From Theobroma cacao (taxonomy: Eukaryota; Streptophyta; Magnoliopsida; Malvales; Malvaceae): a stretch of 64,000 bases of DNA. The position numbers were made by a program, and so were the translations under genes. Within the stretch, counting starts at the first letter, position 1. The number at the start of each line of letters is the position of its first letter. The stretch spans positions 6,870,188-6,934,187 of the forward strand of contig NC_030858.1 of assembly GCF_000208745.1 (NCBI RefSeq). The letters are read 5' to 3'. The notes beneath the pieces are model-generated. The model had not been told where the DNA came from. It did not search any database and worked only from the letters and a program-made list of their open reading frames with translations. Shown one piece after another: positions 9,992-21,342 of this stretch.

Positions 9992-12900
9992 TCGTCGGAT
10001 TTGACGACAAGGATGAAGATAGCGGAGGTTCCGGTTCGGTTTTCGAGTCTGGAGAAGAGCTCGAGATCATTCAACCGAACGGATTTGGGTCGGGTCGTGA
10101 AAGTGAGACTGATGATGATGGTGAAATTGAAGAGGACGCAATGGTGAAGAGGAAGGTGAAAGTGGATGGCGAATTGGAGCAAAAAGGGAGGCAGAGACAC
10201 GAAAAAGACGGGTCGGGTCATGTTTTGGTAATGAAAATTATTCAAACGGATGAGAAAAGGTCTGATATTGAGTATGAGGTGAGAGATTTAATAGGTTATA
10301 AATAATTTGCTTCCTTTAATTTCAGTTTTTGTTCTTAATTTTTTAATCCAATATTTTCTTATAATTCAGATATCTCAGAAGGAGGTAAATTTGGAAAAAT
10401 TGCAAAGAATCGCTAGCACAGGGCTTCCTGATGGAGGAGGTCTGCGTGCAACAGTTTGGAAGGTAATTTTTTCAGTCATTACCTAATTATTTTCTGCATA
10501 TGAAAGCAAAACTATTCTGTTTTTGATATTTTAAATTAACAGAGACTTCACATTAGTATTCAGAGAGCTTGCATTGCATCTATTTCATTGATCTATTTGA
10601 TGTTTGAACGGTTGGGAAATAGCAGTGCAATGCATATGGATAAGTAATCAAGTAGGGTATTTTAATTAACATCGAAGAGAACACAACCAATTTTTGCCTG
10701 AATCATGCCCTTTTCGCACTGTGTGATTAATTTAACCACGGAACTGTCGTTGCATTGGCTAGCAAGACACTCTGCAGAGTTTCAAAACAGAAGGATTATA
10801 TTCATAAGAATCATAACTAGAACCTAACTTGTAGGCTCTATGATGTATGGTTTATACTGTTACCTGAATGTTTCAAAGGCATAATGACAGAGTTTGAATT
10901 GTTCATGCTTTATATTCAGCACAAGTGTTTATTGTCTTTCAATGTTTAATTCTCGCAGCTGCTCCTGGGTTACTTACCTCCATCTCGGGACTTATGGGAA
11001 AAAGAGCTGACTGGAAATCGACAAAAATATTCTAAGCTGAAAGAGGAGCTTCTGTTAACTCCTGTAAGATACTGATTGCCGTGCAGTATATGCCTAGTCA
11101 AGACATCTTTTTATATACTTTGCGGAGAATTCCTTACATGTTAATATCAGTACCTGTCGTTAGTACCTTAGAAGTTTCCCTCGCACTAATCGTGATATTG
11201 AATCTAGTCAGAGCTTGCAAGGATTAAAGAAGAAGCTTTGCACTCTACTGAGCATAATGCTGATAGTGATACTGATGGACCACTTACACGACAAAAAATT
11301 TCTCATGAAGATCACCCTTTGAGCCTTGGTAAGTCTAGTGTCTGGCATCAATACTTTGAGGTAAATCTCTTCTCATAAGGCATCACTTGATTTTTATACG
11401 CTATGCTTTAGCTGATGTTTATTATAATGGATACATTGGTTTCCAGCATACAGAGATTGCAGAACAGATTGACCGTGATTTGCAACGCACACATCCTGAA
11501 ATGAAATTCTTCTCTGGAGAGTCCTCGTTCAGCAGGAAACACAGGGTACATGACTTCTCACCTTTTCCTCCCTCCTTCTATGGTGTTTTTTTCTTGTCAT
11601 GACACTTTGTTCAATCTATAAGCACACCAAATTTCGAGAATATAGGGTATTGCTTTTCTAACCAATAGATTATCTAGCATCTATGGTAGCAGTCCTTGGG
11701 GTTTAACTTTTCACTCAGTGCTGCGATGCGTTTCCATTGACAGGAAGCAATGAGGAATATTCTTCTCCTATTTTCAAAACTCAATCCTGCTATTCGTTAT
11801 GTCCAAGGCATGAATGAGGTCTTGGCACCATTATACTACATATTTAGCACTGATATAGATGAGCAGAATGCAGTAAGAATCATACTTTATTCTTTTTTAC
11901 TTTGACTTAAGAACATTTATGGATCCTTGTGTCTTTTGATCCTTGGTCATTGATGGTACTATAATTGTATGATTCTCTGTATAACAACATCTGAGTTGTA
12001 AAATATTTATTTGCTGGGTTGGATCAAACCTATGACAACAAATCTCTTCCCTGAGTTTACTTGTGACTACTTTTTGAAAGCAGGCATAAGTTCTATAAAA
12101 GTTAGTTTCTCTTAAAGTATCTAAAGTTGCTCAATCAACAGTTTTTCTTACCTGGCATGGTTTTAATTGACTGAAGAAAGGTGCTAAGTTAGAATTTCTG
12201 AACATTAGAAAGGGATCTCTATTTTTGCATGAGTTTAAATACATATTCTCTCAGTTACAATGCCTCACCCATATCTTCACTCCCACTTCATCCATGAACA
12301 CTTCCCTTTTCTGTTAGTCTTTTATTTTGTTTACCTGAACTTTACTTTTATTTTTCCTTAAGGAACAAAAACGAGGGTTGGGGATTGTTTAATAGTCAAA
12401 TTTTCTTTTATTTGGCCAAAGTATTTTTTCTGTCAGGGGTTGAACATCATGAGAAATTAGTAGAGCAAAAGAAAATGCAGTGTCTGAAAACTCAAGCAAA
12501 TAATTAATAGCTTGGTTGCTAATGATAATTAGTTTTAGGTGTTCATTCAATTCCATTGTGCAGTCTAATGCAGAAGCAGATAGTTTTTCTTGTTTTGTCC
12601 GCCTCATGAGCGACTCAGTGGATCACTTCTGTCAGCAATTGGATAATAGTTCTGTGGGCATACTTTCTACTCTTTCCCGCTTGGCAGAGTTATTGAAAGC
12701 CAATGATGAGGAACTGTGGCGGCATCTTGAATTCACATCTAAGGCAAGTTTAATGGAATTTTAAGATGTGTTTTATTAGGCGTTCAAATGTTCAACACAT
12801 GCCATATATATCAATTTTTGATAAGATGCATAACATGTTTCTTTATTTCTTAATCCCCTGTCATTTTAATTTCTGCTTGGTGTCAAGCTGCATGAAGCTA

Positions 12901-13409
12901 TCCCTCACAAGTTACTATCATTAACTATGTAATCTTGTTCTACTCTGCGGACTCTCTGTACAACGTCCATGTATCTCAATGAGCAGGTTAAGCCTCAGTA
13001 CTACGCGTTCAGGTGGATCACTTTGCTACTTACTCAAGAATTCAATCTCCAATCTATCTTAAGAATCTGGGATTCTCTTCTGAGTAACCCTTTTGGTGTG
13101 CAGGTCTCTCTCTGTCCAGCTGCCTTTGCTAATAGTCCTTCTACTGAGTTTTCTAGGGGTTGATTCCTCTTTCTATATCATCTTCTCAAATTTAAACAAG
13201 TACTTAACAGCGAACTGTCCCTTTTGTAGGATATGCTTCTACGTGTTTGCTGTGCCATGCTGTTGTGTGTGAAAAGCAGGCTTTTGAGTGGTGATTTCGC
13301 AGCTAACTTAAAGCTATTACAACACTACCCTGATATTAATACAGAACACCTTCTACAAGTAGCCCGAGATCTTAGTCCGGACACCTCTTCCTATCGTTTG
13401 TCTTTGTAA
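9943..13409 (+). CDS. TBC-domain Rab GTPase-activating protein (TBC1D13/Gyp1-like)
   Basis: Nine exons give 463 aa: 9943-10278, 10370-10462, 10959-11063, 11208-11360, 11447-11545, 11744-11872, 12564-12743, 12987-13103 and 13230-13409. All junctions are phase 0. The first ~110 residues are acidic and low-complexity. The TBC domain follows from about residue 125. It has both catalytic fingers: IDRDLQR (residues 237-243, arginine finger R243) and YVQGMN (281-286, glutamine finger Q283). FFSGESSFSRKHR, YAFRWITLLLTQEF and RIWDSLL are standard TBC motifs. The family accelerates GTP hydrolysis on Rab GTPases in vesicle traffic, and the TBC1D13-like layout is my family assignment. Intron 7 (12744-12986) starts with GC in the AAG|GCAAGT context. 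An AATAAA at 13620-13625 is the likely polyadenylation signal, directly before a retrotransposon. The start at 9943 has a good context, but see the overlapping upstream ORF. Confidence 0.92.
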
Positions 13410-13630
13410 ATTCACATTACATGCACTTTTGTAGACAAAAGGTATCTCTTTACATGATTTGCAATCCTGAATGATGTTTCAGCTGTTGTACAAGTTGTTA
13501 TCCAGAACATTTTCATCATATTTTTGAAGGATGGAAATTATTCAGTAATTAGACTGAATTTACCGCCAATTCTCTTTTCTTCTCTCTCTGCCTTTTTAAT
13601 TTTTTCTTTGTGGTAAATGAATAAAAATGT
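13410..13630 (+). terminator. RabGAP 3' UTR and polyadenylation signal
   Basis: The stretch after the stop contains no ORF and has T-rich tracts at about 13585-13610. AATAAA lies at 13620-13625. The copia LTR begins at 13631, so cleavage 10-30 nt after the signal would fall inside LTR sequence. Confidence 0.55.
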
Positions 13631-14109
13631 TATTGAATTTCCAGTATAAAATCTCATAAGAAAACTACGAAAGAAATATTTGAAGAAAAAGAGTACAACA
13701 GTAAATGAGCTTTACTGGAAAATAAATATTTCCTCTCACAGTTTCAAATTTCATTCCAGTATTTATACAAGGGTTTTCAAATCAAAGATTAACCGAGCTT
13801 AGATCTAGCCTCTGTAAAATAACACTAGAAAATAGGATCTGAAATCTAACAAGAAAATGAACCAGCATTGATTCTTGAGAGAGTCTCAACAGTAACTAAA
13901 ACAGAAACTTGAAACATATAACAGACTCCTTACCAAAACGACTTCCTATAGTGCATTTCAAGCACCTAACACTAACAATAAACTAAAACACAAACTACAT
14001 CGTTTTGACATCTGCCACAATCTTCTTCAATCTTCAAATATCGTCGACTCCAGCCACATAACAGATACTCAGCTACTCAACTACTAGAAAGAAGATTACT
14101 CTTTCAACA
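13631..14109 (-). repeat. 3' LTR of copia element 2
   Basis: This 479-bp repeat, in element orientation, starts TGTTGAAAGAGTAATCTTC and ends TTCAATA. It matches 18136-18624 over its whole length with scattered substitutions and small indels. The segment read on the + strand as CAGTATTTATACAAGGG (TATA box TATAAATA, - strand, 13760-13767) is shared by both LTRs. The polyprotein frame runs into the LTR: its last codons are ATG TTG GAG followed by TGT TGA, so the stop lies within the first five bases of the LTR. Confidence 0.9.
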
Positions 14110-14737
14110 CTCCAACATAATCTTTGATATGAAAACTCCTAGAAGTGCTCTTAAGTACTCAAACCTTTCTCTACTCAAATTCTTTGTAAAGACGTCAGCT
14201 AGTTGCTCATCAGTATGGCAATACTGAAAATCAATCTCATTATCTTTGACAGCCTCCCTTAACGAATGATACTTGACCTTAATATGCTTGGTCCTTCCAT
14301 GTTGAATCGGATTCCTTGCATTAGCCACTGCAGACAGATTGTCAACACAAATCACTGTCCCTGTAGTTTGCTTAAACCCCAAATCATCCATTAGCTTCCT
14401 TAGCCAAATGGCTTGATTAAAAGCAACTGCACAAGCAATATATTCTACTTTAACAGAAGATTGTGCAACAACCTCGTGCTTCTTTGAATTCCAAGTGAAT
14501 ATAGCACTCCTAAAAGAAAAACAAAACCCACTTGTGCTTTTTGAGTCATCTAAAAGAACCAGCCCAGTCGCTGTCACAATACCCTATCAACTGATTGCTT
14601 TCTTTCTTCTTATACACCAGGCCAAAGTTCAAAGTACCTTGAATATACCTCAAGATTCTTTTTACACCAGTAAAATGGAAAACATAAGGGTCTTGCATAA
14701 ATCTAGACATCAAACAGGTAGCAAACATTATGTCAGG
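14104..14737 (-). pseudogene. copia RNase H (element 2)
   Basis: Two frames joined by a shift near 14560 cover the end of RT and RNase H: RPDI-like MFATCLMSRFMQDP, VKRILRYIQGT, GYCDSDWAGS, then STSGFCFSF, WNSKKHEVVAQSSVKVEYIA, CVDNLSAV and TKHIKVKYHSLREAV. It ends with QLADVFTKNL and MLEC-stop. In the conserved 'SS.EAEY' position the usual Glu is replaced (SSVKVEYIA). TKHI and DVFTK are canonical. It is a decayed copy. Confidence 0.85.
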
Positions 14738-15620
14738 TCAAGTAGCAGATAGGTAAAGTAATGAACCTATAATGCTCATGTAGATCTGACCATTAGCTTT
14801 TGAAAAACCATCTTCTTTGCTAAACTTAGCACCAAATGACAGAGAAGTGCCTACTAACTTGCAAAGACTCATTTGAAACCTTTTAAGCAAATCCTTTGCA
14901 TACTTAGTTTGATGCAAAGACACCTGATCCTTGGCTTGTACAACTTCCATCCCAAAAATTAACTCATCAATCCTAAATCAGTCATTTCAAACTCACATAT
15001 CATTTGAGACTTAAACTCTGCTAGGTGATGGTTATCAGGACTAGTTATTAGAAGATCATCCATATAAAGTGCCACAATAAGTAACACAGATCCTTCAATA
15101 CTTTCACATACAAGGTTGACTCACTAACACTCCTTTAAAAACCTTGTTTCTTGAAATGTTCATCCACCCTTTCATACCAAGCCCTCGATGCCTGCTTAAG
15201 GCCATACAGAGCTTTAACAAGCTTACAAACCTTATCCTCTGATCCTTTCTCCACATAACCTTCTGGTTGCTCAACATAAATGTCTTCTGTTAGGACTCCG
15301 TTCAAGAATGTAGACTTGACATCTAGATGATAAATTCTCCATCCCTCCCTAGCTACCAAGGCTGCAATCATTCTGATTGTATCGTGTCGAGCCACAGGTG
15401 AAAATATCTCATTGTAATCCACTCCATATATTTGTGCATACCCTTTTACTACTAATCTTGCTTTATACTTATTAATTGACCCATCTGGATTCAGCTTAGT
15501 TTTGAAAATCAACTTTAGCCCAGTAACATGCTGGTTATCTAGTCTATCAACAAGAACCCAGTTATTGTTTTTCTCTATCATCTTCATTTCTGTATTCATA
15601 GCTTTCCTCCAATTTTGATC
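14738..15620 (-). pseudogene. copia reverse transcriptase (element 2)
   Basis: RVT_2 hallmarks in order are NWRKAMNTEMKMIEKNNNW, KYKARLVVKGYAQ, YNEIFSPVARHDTIRM, HLDVKSTFLNG, YVEQPEGYV and VCKLVKALYGLKQASRAWYE. The catalytic box is at 15055-15066 and reads YMDD rather than the usual copia YVDD. Stops and shifts occur near 15135 and 14950. The order and spacing fit Ty1/copia, and the copy is inactive. Confidence 0.88.
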
Positions 15621-16012
15621 AGTATTTGCTTCAACAAAACTTGATGGTTCACTCACAGCTAAGTTGCATCTGCTATAGATATCTTGCAAAGTCCCGGTAC
15701 CCCTGACAACATTTCTTTCATCTTCTATATCAAAAGAACTATCAATCTCAGCTTCAAACTGATCTCCATTACCAGTAGTGACCTTATCAGAACTTTCTAT
15801 GTCAAAAACTTCCCAATGCCAGTTGTAACCTTCATCAAACACAACATCTCTACTAATAAAAACCTTCTTTGTTTCAACATCATACAACCTGTAGCCTTTG
15901 GATCTTTCACTGTAACCAATAAAAACAGCTAAAACTGATTTTGCATCCAATTTTGATCTCTTTTCATCTGGTGCCTTTGCATAACAAACACAACCAAAGA
16001 TTTTCAGATGAG

Positions 16013-16805
16013 CTACAGATGGTTTACATTCAAACCACATTCATAAGGAGTTTTGAAATTCAATACCCTGGTATAAGTTCTATTGAGCAGATAATTTGCA
16101 GTGTTAACTTCTTCTGCCCAAAATACCCTTGGTAGCCTTTTCTGAAACAGTAAACACCTTGCCATCTCAACCACTATTCTATTCTTCCTTTCTGACACAC
16201 CATTTTGTTGTGGAGAATAGGTAATTGTCAACTGATGCTCAACACCAAACTGAGCCAAAAATGCTTCAAAATCAGCAACAGTGAATTCAGATCCATTATC
16301 ACTCCTTAAAGTTTTGATCTTCATCTCAGCTTGGTTTTTAGTTATTGCCTTAAACTTGAAGAAGTGCTTTAAGGTTTTAGACTTCTGCTTCATGAAAAAA
16401 AATCCAACAATACCTTGACCAATCATTAATAAACAAAATATAGTATCTGCTATTGTTCAATGACAAAGTTTTCATAAGACCACACACATTTGAATGAACC
16501 AACTCGAGCTTCTTTTTAGCCTTCCAACTCCTCTCCTTTGGAAAATGCTTTCTGCATTGTTTATCATACTGACAAACTTTGCACAGCATGTCTGGTTTAA
16601 CTATTTCAGGCAAACCATTAACCATCATTTCTGAAGACATTTTTATCAGTGAACCAAAGTTCACATGCCCCATATGTTTGTGCCAAACATCAAACAAATC
16701 CTGCTCAGTATACATAGCACAGTGTTCTGCATCCTTTAAATTCAAAGGATAACAATTGTTTTTCATTTCTACATTTAATATCTCCCAACCAGCTGAGTCA
16801 AACAC
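16013..16805 (-). pseudogene. copia GAG-pre-integrase and integrase (element 2)
   Basis: The segment opens with a pre-integrase LWHKRMGH-like stretch (DVWHKHMGHVNFGSL). It continues with the HHCC zinc region (CKVCQYDKQ) and the DDE core. The first catalytic Asp is replaced by Asn: the usual LVH(S/T)D is LVHSNVCG here. The second (LRSDNGSEF) and the Glu region (QQNGVSERKNR) remain. A frameshift lies near 16400. Integrase would insert the element copy, and this one cannot be active. Confidence 0.87.
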
Positions 16806-16853
16806 TATGCAGAACCTATCTTTGAATAGTAAAGCATAGTTACACTATGCTAG

Positions 16854-18049
16854 CTATCCAACACTAAACAAGTTTTGATCTACATCTGGTACATATCTCA
16901 CATTAGCTATATGCCTTATATCTGACACAGTCTCAACTGCTATAGTACCAATACCAGCAATCAACAATAACTCACCATTTCCAATTTTAACTCTAGCTCT
17001 AAAGCTAGTATCCAGATCAGTAAACAAACTCTTATTGTCAGTCATATGATGAGAGCAAGCACTATCCAAAAACCATACATCATTGTTACTTGACTCTACA
17101 ACTGAATTGGCAACAAACAGTAGTTCTGCTACTTCCTCAGTCTTTTCAGCTACAGCAGCCTGACCTTGAGCATCAGACTTTTTGGCTTGACAAACCTTTT
17201 CTACATGTCCTAATTGCTGACAAGCTCTGCATTTCACATTAAGACGGTACCAACAATACTTGCCGGTATGATTCTTTTCTTGCAGTAGGGACAAGGATCA
17301 AACCTATCTCCCTGTTTCTTCTGCTTATCGTTCCCAGTCTTACTCCCTTTACTTTCATTCTTCTTTGAACTACTAGCTTTCACCTTCAAGTTTTTAGTCT
17401 TAGCTATAAGAGCATTTTCAACAATATTCTCATTTCTTATAGCTCTTTTCTGTTCTTAAACTGACAAAACATTTATCAACTCAATCACAGAAATCTTAGT
17501 AAGATTTCTTGAATCTTCCAGAGAAGATATCTTGGCTTCAAATTTTTCTGGAAGACTAATCAAGAATTTATTTACGACTCTTCTCTTTGTAACCTCTTCC
17601 ACCAATAATCTTAATTCATTAACCACCTTCAACACTCTATCTTAGTACTCAAGAATACTTTCACTCTTCTTCATCTTAAGCAGCTCAAATTCTCTAGACA
17701 GATTTAAGACCTGAATCATTTTAGTCCTATCATTCCCTTGGAACTCCTTTTTCAATGCATCACAAATAGATTTTGGATCATCAAAATTAATTATTCTAGC
17801 AAAAATAGAATCTGAAACAGCAGATTGAAAGCATGATAGAGCTTTATACCTCTTAGCTACCTCCTCAATATGCTGTTTGATTTGCGCCAAGGTTGGATTT
17901 GCATGCCGTTGAACTGGTGCCTCACCTAATTCAACAACTTCCCACAGATCAAAAGTTTTCAAATAGGCCCTCATCTTTACTGCCCAAATCTGATAATTTG
18001 AGCCAGTAAACTCTGGAGGAGTTGAAGTGGAAAAACCTGCAGTAGCCAT
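16854..18049 (-). pseudogene. copia gag, zinc knuckle and protease (element 2)
   Basis: The probable Gag start is the ATG at 18047-18049 (MATAGFSTSTPPEF). NYQIWAVKMRAYL and DLWEVVE follow, then a UBN2-like region. In-frame stops occur at 17642-17644 and at about 17458. A frameshift near 17280 breaks the first zinc motif. The second knuckle is intact as [14 protein letters not shown] (CX2CX4HX4C). The protease active-site stretch is [12 protein letters not shown] at about 17041-17085, and NLFSVG ends at a stop at 16854-16856. Confidence 0.85.
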
Positions 18050-18123
18050 CAATTGAAGAAGAATCAAAGATCTAACACTTTCAAGAGAAGAAGTTTTAAC
18101 TCACAGATCCCTCAAGAAGAAAC

Positions 18124-18135
18124 GCTCTGATATCA
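18124..18135 (-). other. Primer-binding site of copia element 2
   Basis: In element orientation the 12 bases read TGATATCAGAGC, one change from the standard plant copia site TGGTATCAGAGC (complementary to the 3' end of initiator tRNA-Met). They directly follow the LTR end TTCAATA. This fixes the LTR boundary at 18136. Confidence 0.85.
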
Positions 18136-18624
18136 TATTGAATTTTCAGTATAAAATCTCAGAGGAAAAGTAAAAAAGAAATATTTGAAGAAGAAGAGCA
18201 CAACAGTAAACGAGCTTTACTAGAAAATGAATATTTTCTTTCACCATTTCAAATTTCATTCCAGTATTTATACAAGGGTTTTCAAATCAAAGATTAACCG
18301 AGCTTAGATCTAGCGTCGGTAAAATAACAATAGAAAAAAATATCTGAAATCTAACAAAAAAATGAACTAGCATCGATTCTTGAGAGAGATTCAACAGTAA
18401 CTAAAACAGAAACTCGAAACATATAACAGACTCCTTACCAAAACGACTTCCTATAGTGCGTTTCAAGCACCTAACATTAACAATCAACTAAAACACAAAC
18501 TACATCGTTTTGACATTTGCCACAATCTTCTTCTATCTTCAAATACCATTGACTCCAGCCACATAATAGCTACTCAGCTACCAGATGCTACTTAACTACC
18601 AAAGAGAAGATTACTCTTTCAACA
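18136..18624 (-). repeat. 5' LTR of copia element 2
   Basis: The 489-bp repeat, read in element orientation, opens TGTTGAAAGAGTAATCTTCTC and closes TTCAATA. The closing TA replaces the usual CA in both LTRs, so it was probably present in the parent copy. A TATA-like TATAAATA (- strand) is at 18265-18272. A short duplicated stretch (CAGCTACC near 18575-18600) accounts for the extra length compared with the other LTR. Confidence 0.9.
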
Positions 18625-21342
18625 AATGCCATTGATCAAGAAGTAAAAGATATAGCTCTAAACAACTTTTTTGATGATCTCATCCGGTTCTGAAGTTTCC
18701 CACGAGCATTGTCATAGACTCCATTAAATACAGATTTGCCAATCCTACTTTTAATTCCTAAAACTATAATGCTTGTTCCATTTTTGTTAGCTTTGTACTA
18801 TTTAGTGAGTTGACCAGCTGAATAACTAAGGAGGTTAGTTAAATAAATCAAGTTTCACGAATCACAACAATGAAAATATAGCTCTTCCTCATGCGGGCTG
18901 AAAAATAAAATGTCTCAAAATAATTGAATCAGAAAAATCCTTATCAAAATAATAGAACTAAGGAAAGTTTTGTTCGGTTTTATAATGAAATATAAAAGAA
19001 TTATTTATAAAGATAGTCTATTCTAAACCTACTAATAACGTAAATAAATTAAATAAAGAACCAATTTAATATTAAATTTTTTTAGAGTGTAAGTAAAATA
19101 AATAGTATAAAATTAACTATTCTAAAAATTAAATTTATCTGTTGTGTAAGTAAAACAACCAACAAGTAAGAAAAATTTAAATAAAAAAAATATTTTAATT
19201 GCTTTAAAATATTTTACGTGACTGTTATTTTTCTTGGCAGCTATCGGACCACGTTCATGCGGACTGTCCCATGCGCGTTTATCTGTGAGGACCGTGTACG
19301 TACCGCTTTTTTACTTGTGTGGTTCATATCCTAAGCTAATTCTTCTATTCCGGAAACTTGGAAAAAGTTTCCATATCACCAAAAAAGAAGATAAGAAGCT
19401 CATCGGAAAAATACCAAATGGCTACTCTTGTTAGCTGTCATTGCATCGAGGATGAAATTTGAAATCTTTATCTGAAGCAGCACGTTTAGGCCCTGGATCC
19501 TATAGACTCTGGACCATAATTCAACTCAAAAGATAGGCTTAGAAAGATGCATCCTCTGGGGATGGTCCATGTTGCAACCTCGCAAATGGTCATGATTAAA
19601 ATTAGCAAGGCCCATTGCACTTGGATTTCTGAGCGTATCTTATATTTATGCTCACAACTGAAAATAGTTGCCAGGTAAGAAAGTAGTAGTGAGACTCGTT
19701 GGAAAAGAAAATTCTTGCTGCCACGTCATCCGTTCAAGTCATTTGCTGGATGTTATTAAAAACTCAATTAAGAAAAGAACAGCAAGGAAAAAATCGCAAA
19801 GACTTTTCAGTTAAAGTATCATCTGCATTGTCAAATTAGTGCGTTAGTGGTGCAGAGATTGACTGGCCGTTAGGCAGTGAAACGCGGTTGCTTCTACGTG
19901 TGACGCAATTTTGAATTTTCAAGCATGAGTTGTTTATGCTGACCCTGTTTTGTTAGCACTAATTAATGGATTCGGTTAAGGAAATGACGCAAGTTGTAAC
20001 ATGCCTAGACAAGGACAAGGAGTTAAAATAATTTCAAGTGCTCTCGTTTCAGCCATTTCCTCCTTCCTTTCTTAGCGGCCGCAAATAAGCAGAATGTAGG
20101 AAGGAAACAGAGACATTTAACCTTGGATGCACATTTCCATTGCAAGTTGAATTGAATAAACACAGGAGGAAAGGAAAATTGGGAAAAAAATAATTCACCT
20201 TAGCAGTTGTAGAAATACATGAAAAGAATGGAGAAGGATCCAAATTGTTGAGGTTGAGAGCTTGCATGCAAGATGGACCTACCACACTTGCAGGTGCTGG
20301 TAGCTTGTGAAGATGGTTCTGCTGAAATGTCAGTCAGTGCCATGCAATGCAGCCAATGCATACATGGGTCAGATTTCCACCCTCTGAACCTTGTTAGTGT
20401 ATATAGCAGAAGGGATTTAATGTGTTTGGCAGTGTATTAAGTTATTTCGAATGAATGAAGATGAAGAAGCTCTCTTAGTTCACTTTTCTCCGTTTTTTCA
20501 GATTAAGCTTCAGTTCTTTAATGCTCTTACTCTCCCTTCTGAAATTGCATGTTGTCATGTTTTGTTTGCTTAATTACAACACAAATAAAGAAAACTACAA
20601 TAATGCGTGCTGACCTATCATCTCATACGCAAAACAGCCAGCAATGATTCGCATCCAAACGAACAAGTTTGCAGGGAATAAGAAGTATATGAACCAGTCT
20701 ACTCTTACTCTCTTGGTAAGCCAGAGAGTTATTCATGGCTCTGTTCCTTGTAACTTCCCAGAACTAAGGCCAATTTATCTTTTTCATCTCTCTTGGTCTG
20801 TTCTTTCAAAATTCAGCCTGGGACAAAATACTGTTTGTCCCAATCACCGCCTTCCCCCCAAAAGAAAAATCACAGCCTAGTTGTTAAGAAGGGCATATTT
20901 TATTTCCATTCTATACAACCAAGCCACCACTACCCTTGCTGCCGTGCTAACTTCAGCAGATATATAATAAAATCAATTTTGCTGGCATAACTAGCTAGAA
21001 TCCATACCATATAAGTTTTACGTGCTAAAGCTTAGCGGTCAATATTTTAAACCTGTTCAACTCATTCTACGTGCTTGCATTGCTCTATGCAAATTTTTAA
21101 GCAATTTCTACGAAACACAACTGTCTCTGACCCGTGATTTCTTCATCCAGTCCGGAATCTTGTTCTAGGGCTTTTATTACTTTACCTTGTTTTTCTGACT
21201 TGGTTTGTACGTTCAAGTTTTCTTAAAGCCTTACGCTTACAGTTCATTTATCAGCGGTGTTTGTGTTTGTCTATGCCTTCTCTTCTCAAGGATAGATTGC
21301 TATATAGGTCCTTAAGTTTTTTGCAAGAGATAGGGAAAAGCA
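18625..21342. other. Intergenic region and PLD promoter/leader
   Basis: 18625-19230 is AT-rich and contains no ORF of interest. 19230-20300 has a more balanced composition and several frames of 60-80 codons, none with a family signature. 20640-20990 likewise gives only chance frames. The last ~200 bp are T-rich and probably hold the leader of the PLD gene. CTATATAGG at 21299 could be a TATA box, only 44 bp from the ATG. If transcription starts further up, the ATG at 21273 opens a 34-codon frame that overlaps the PLD start. Confidence 0.4.

Larger units (their letters stand above)
13631..18624 (-). mobile_element. Ty1/copia LTR retrotransposon (element 2), non-autonomous by mutation
   Basis: The element is about 5.0 kb on the - strand, with LTRs at 13631-14109 and 18136-18624 and the domain order gag, zinc knuckle, protease, integrase, RT, RNase H. 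A primer site complementary to initiator tRNA-Met lies immediately inside the 5' LTR. The flanking pentamers AATGT (13626-13630) and AATGC (18625-18629) look like a target-site duplication with one change. Every domain is recognisable, but gag has two stops and a frameshift and pol is broken into at least six frames. It is therefore old but fairly intact in length. It lies tail-to-tail with the RabGAP gene. Confidence 0.93.
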
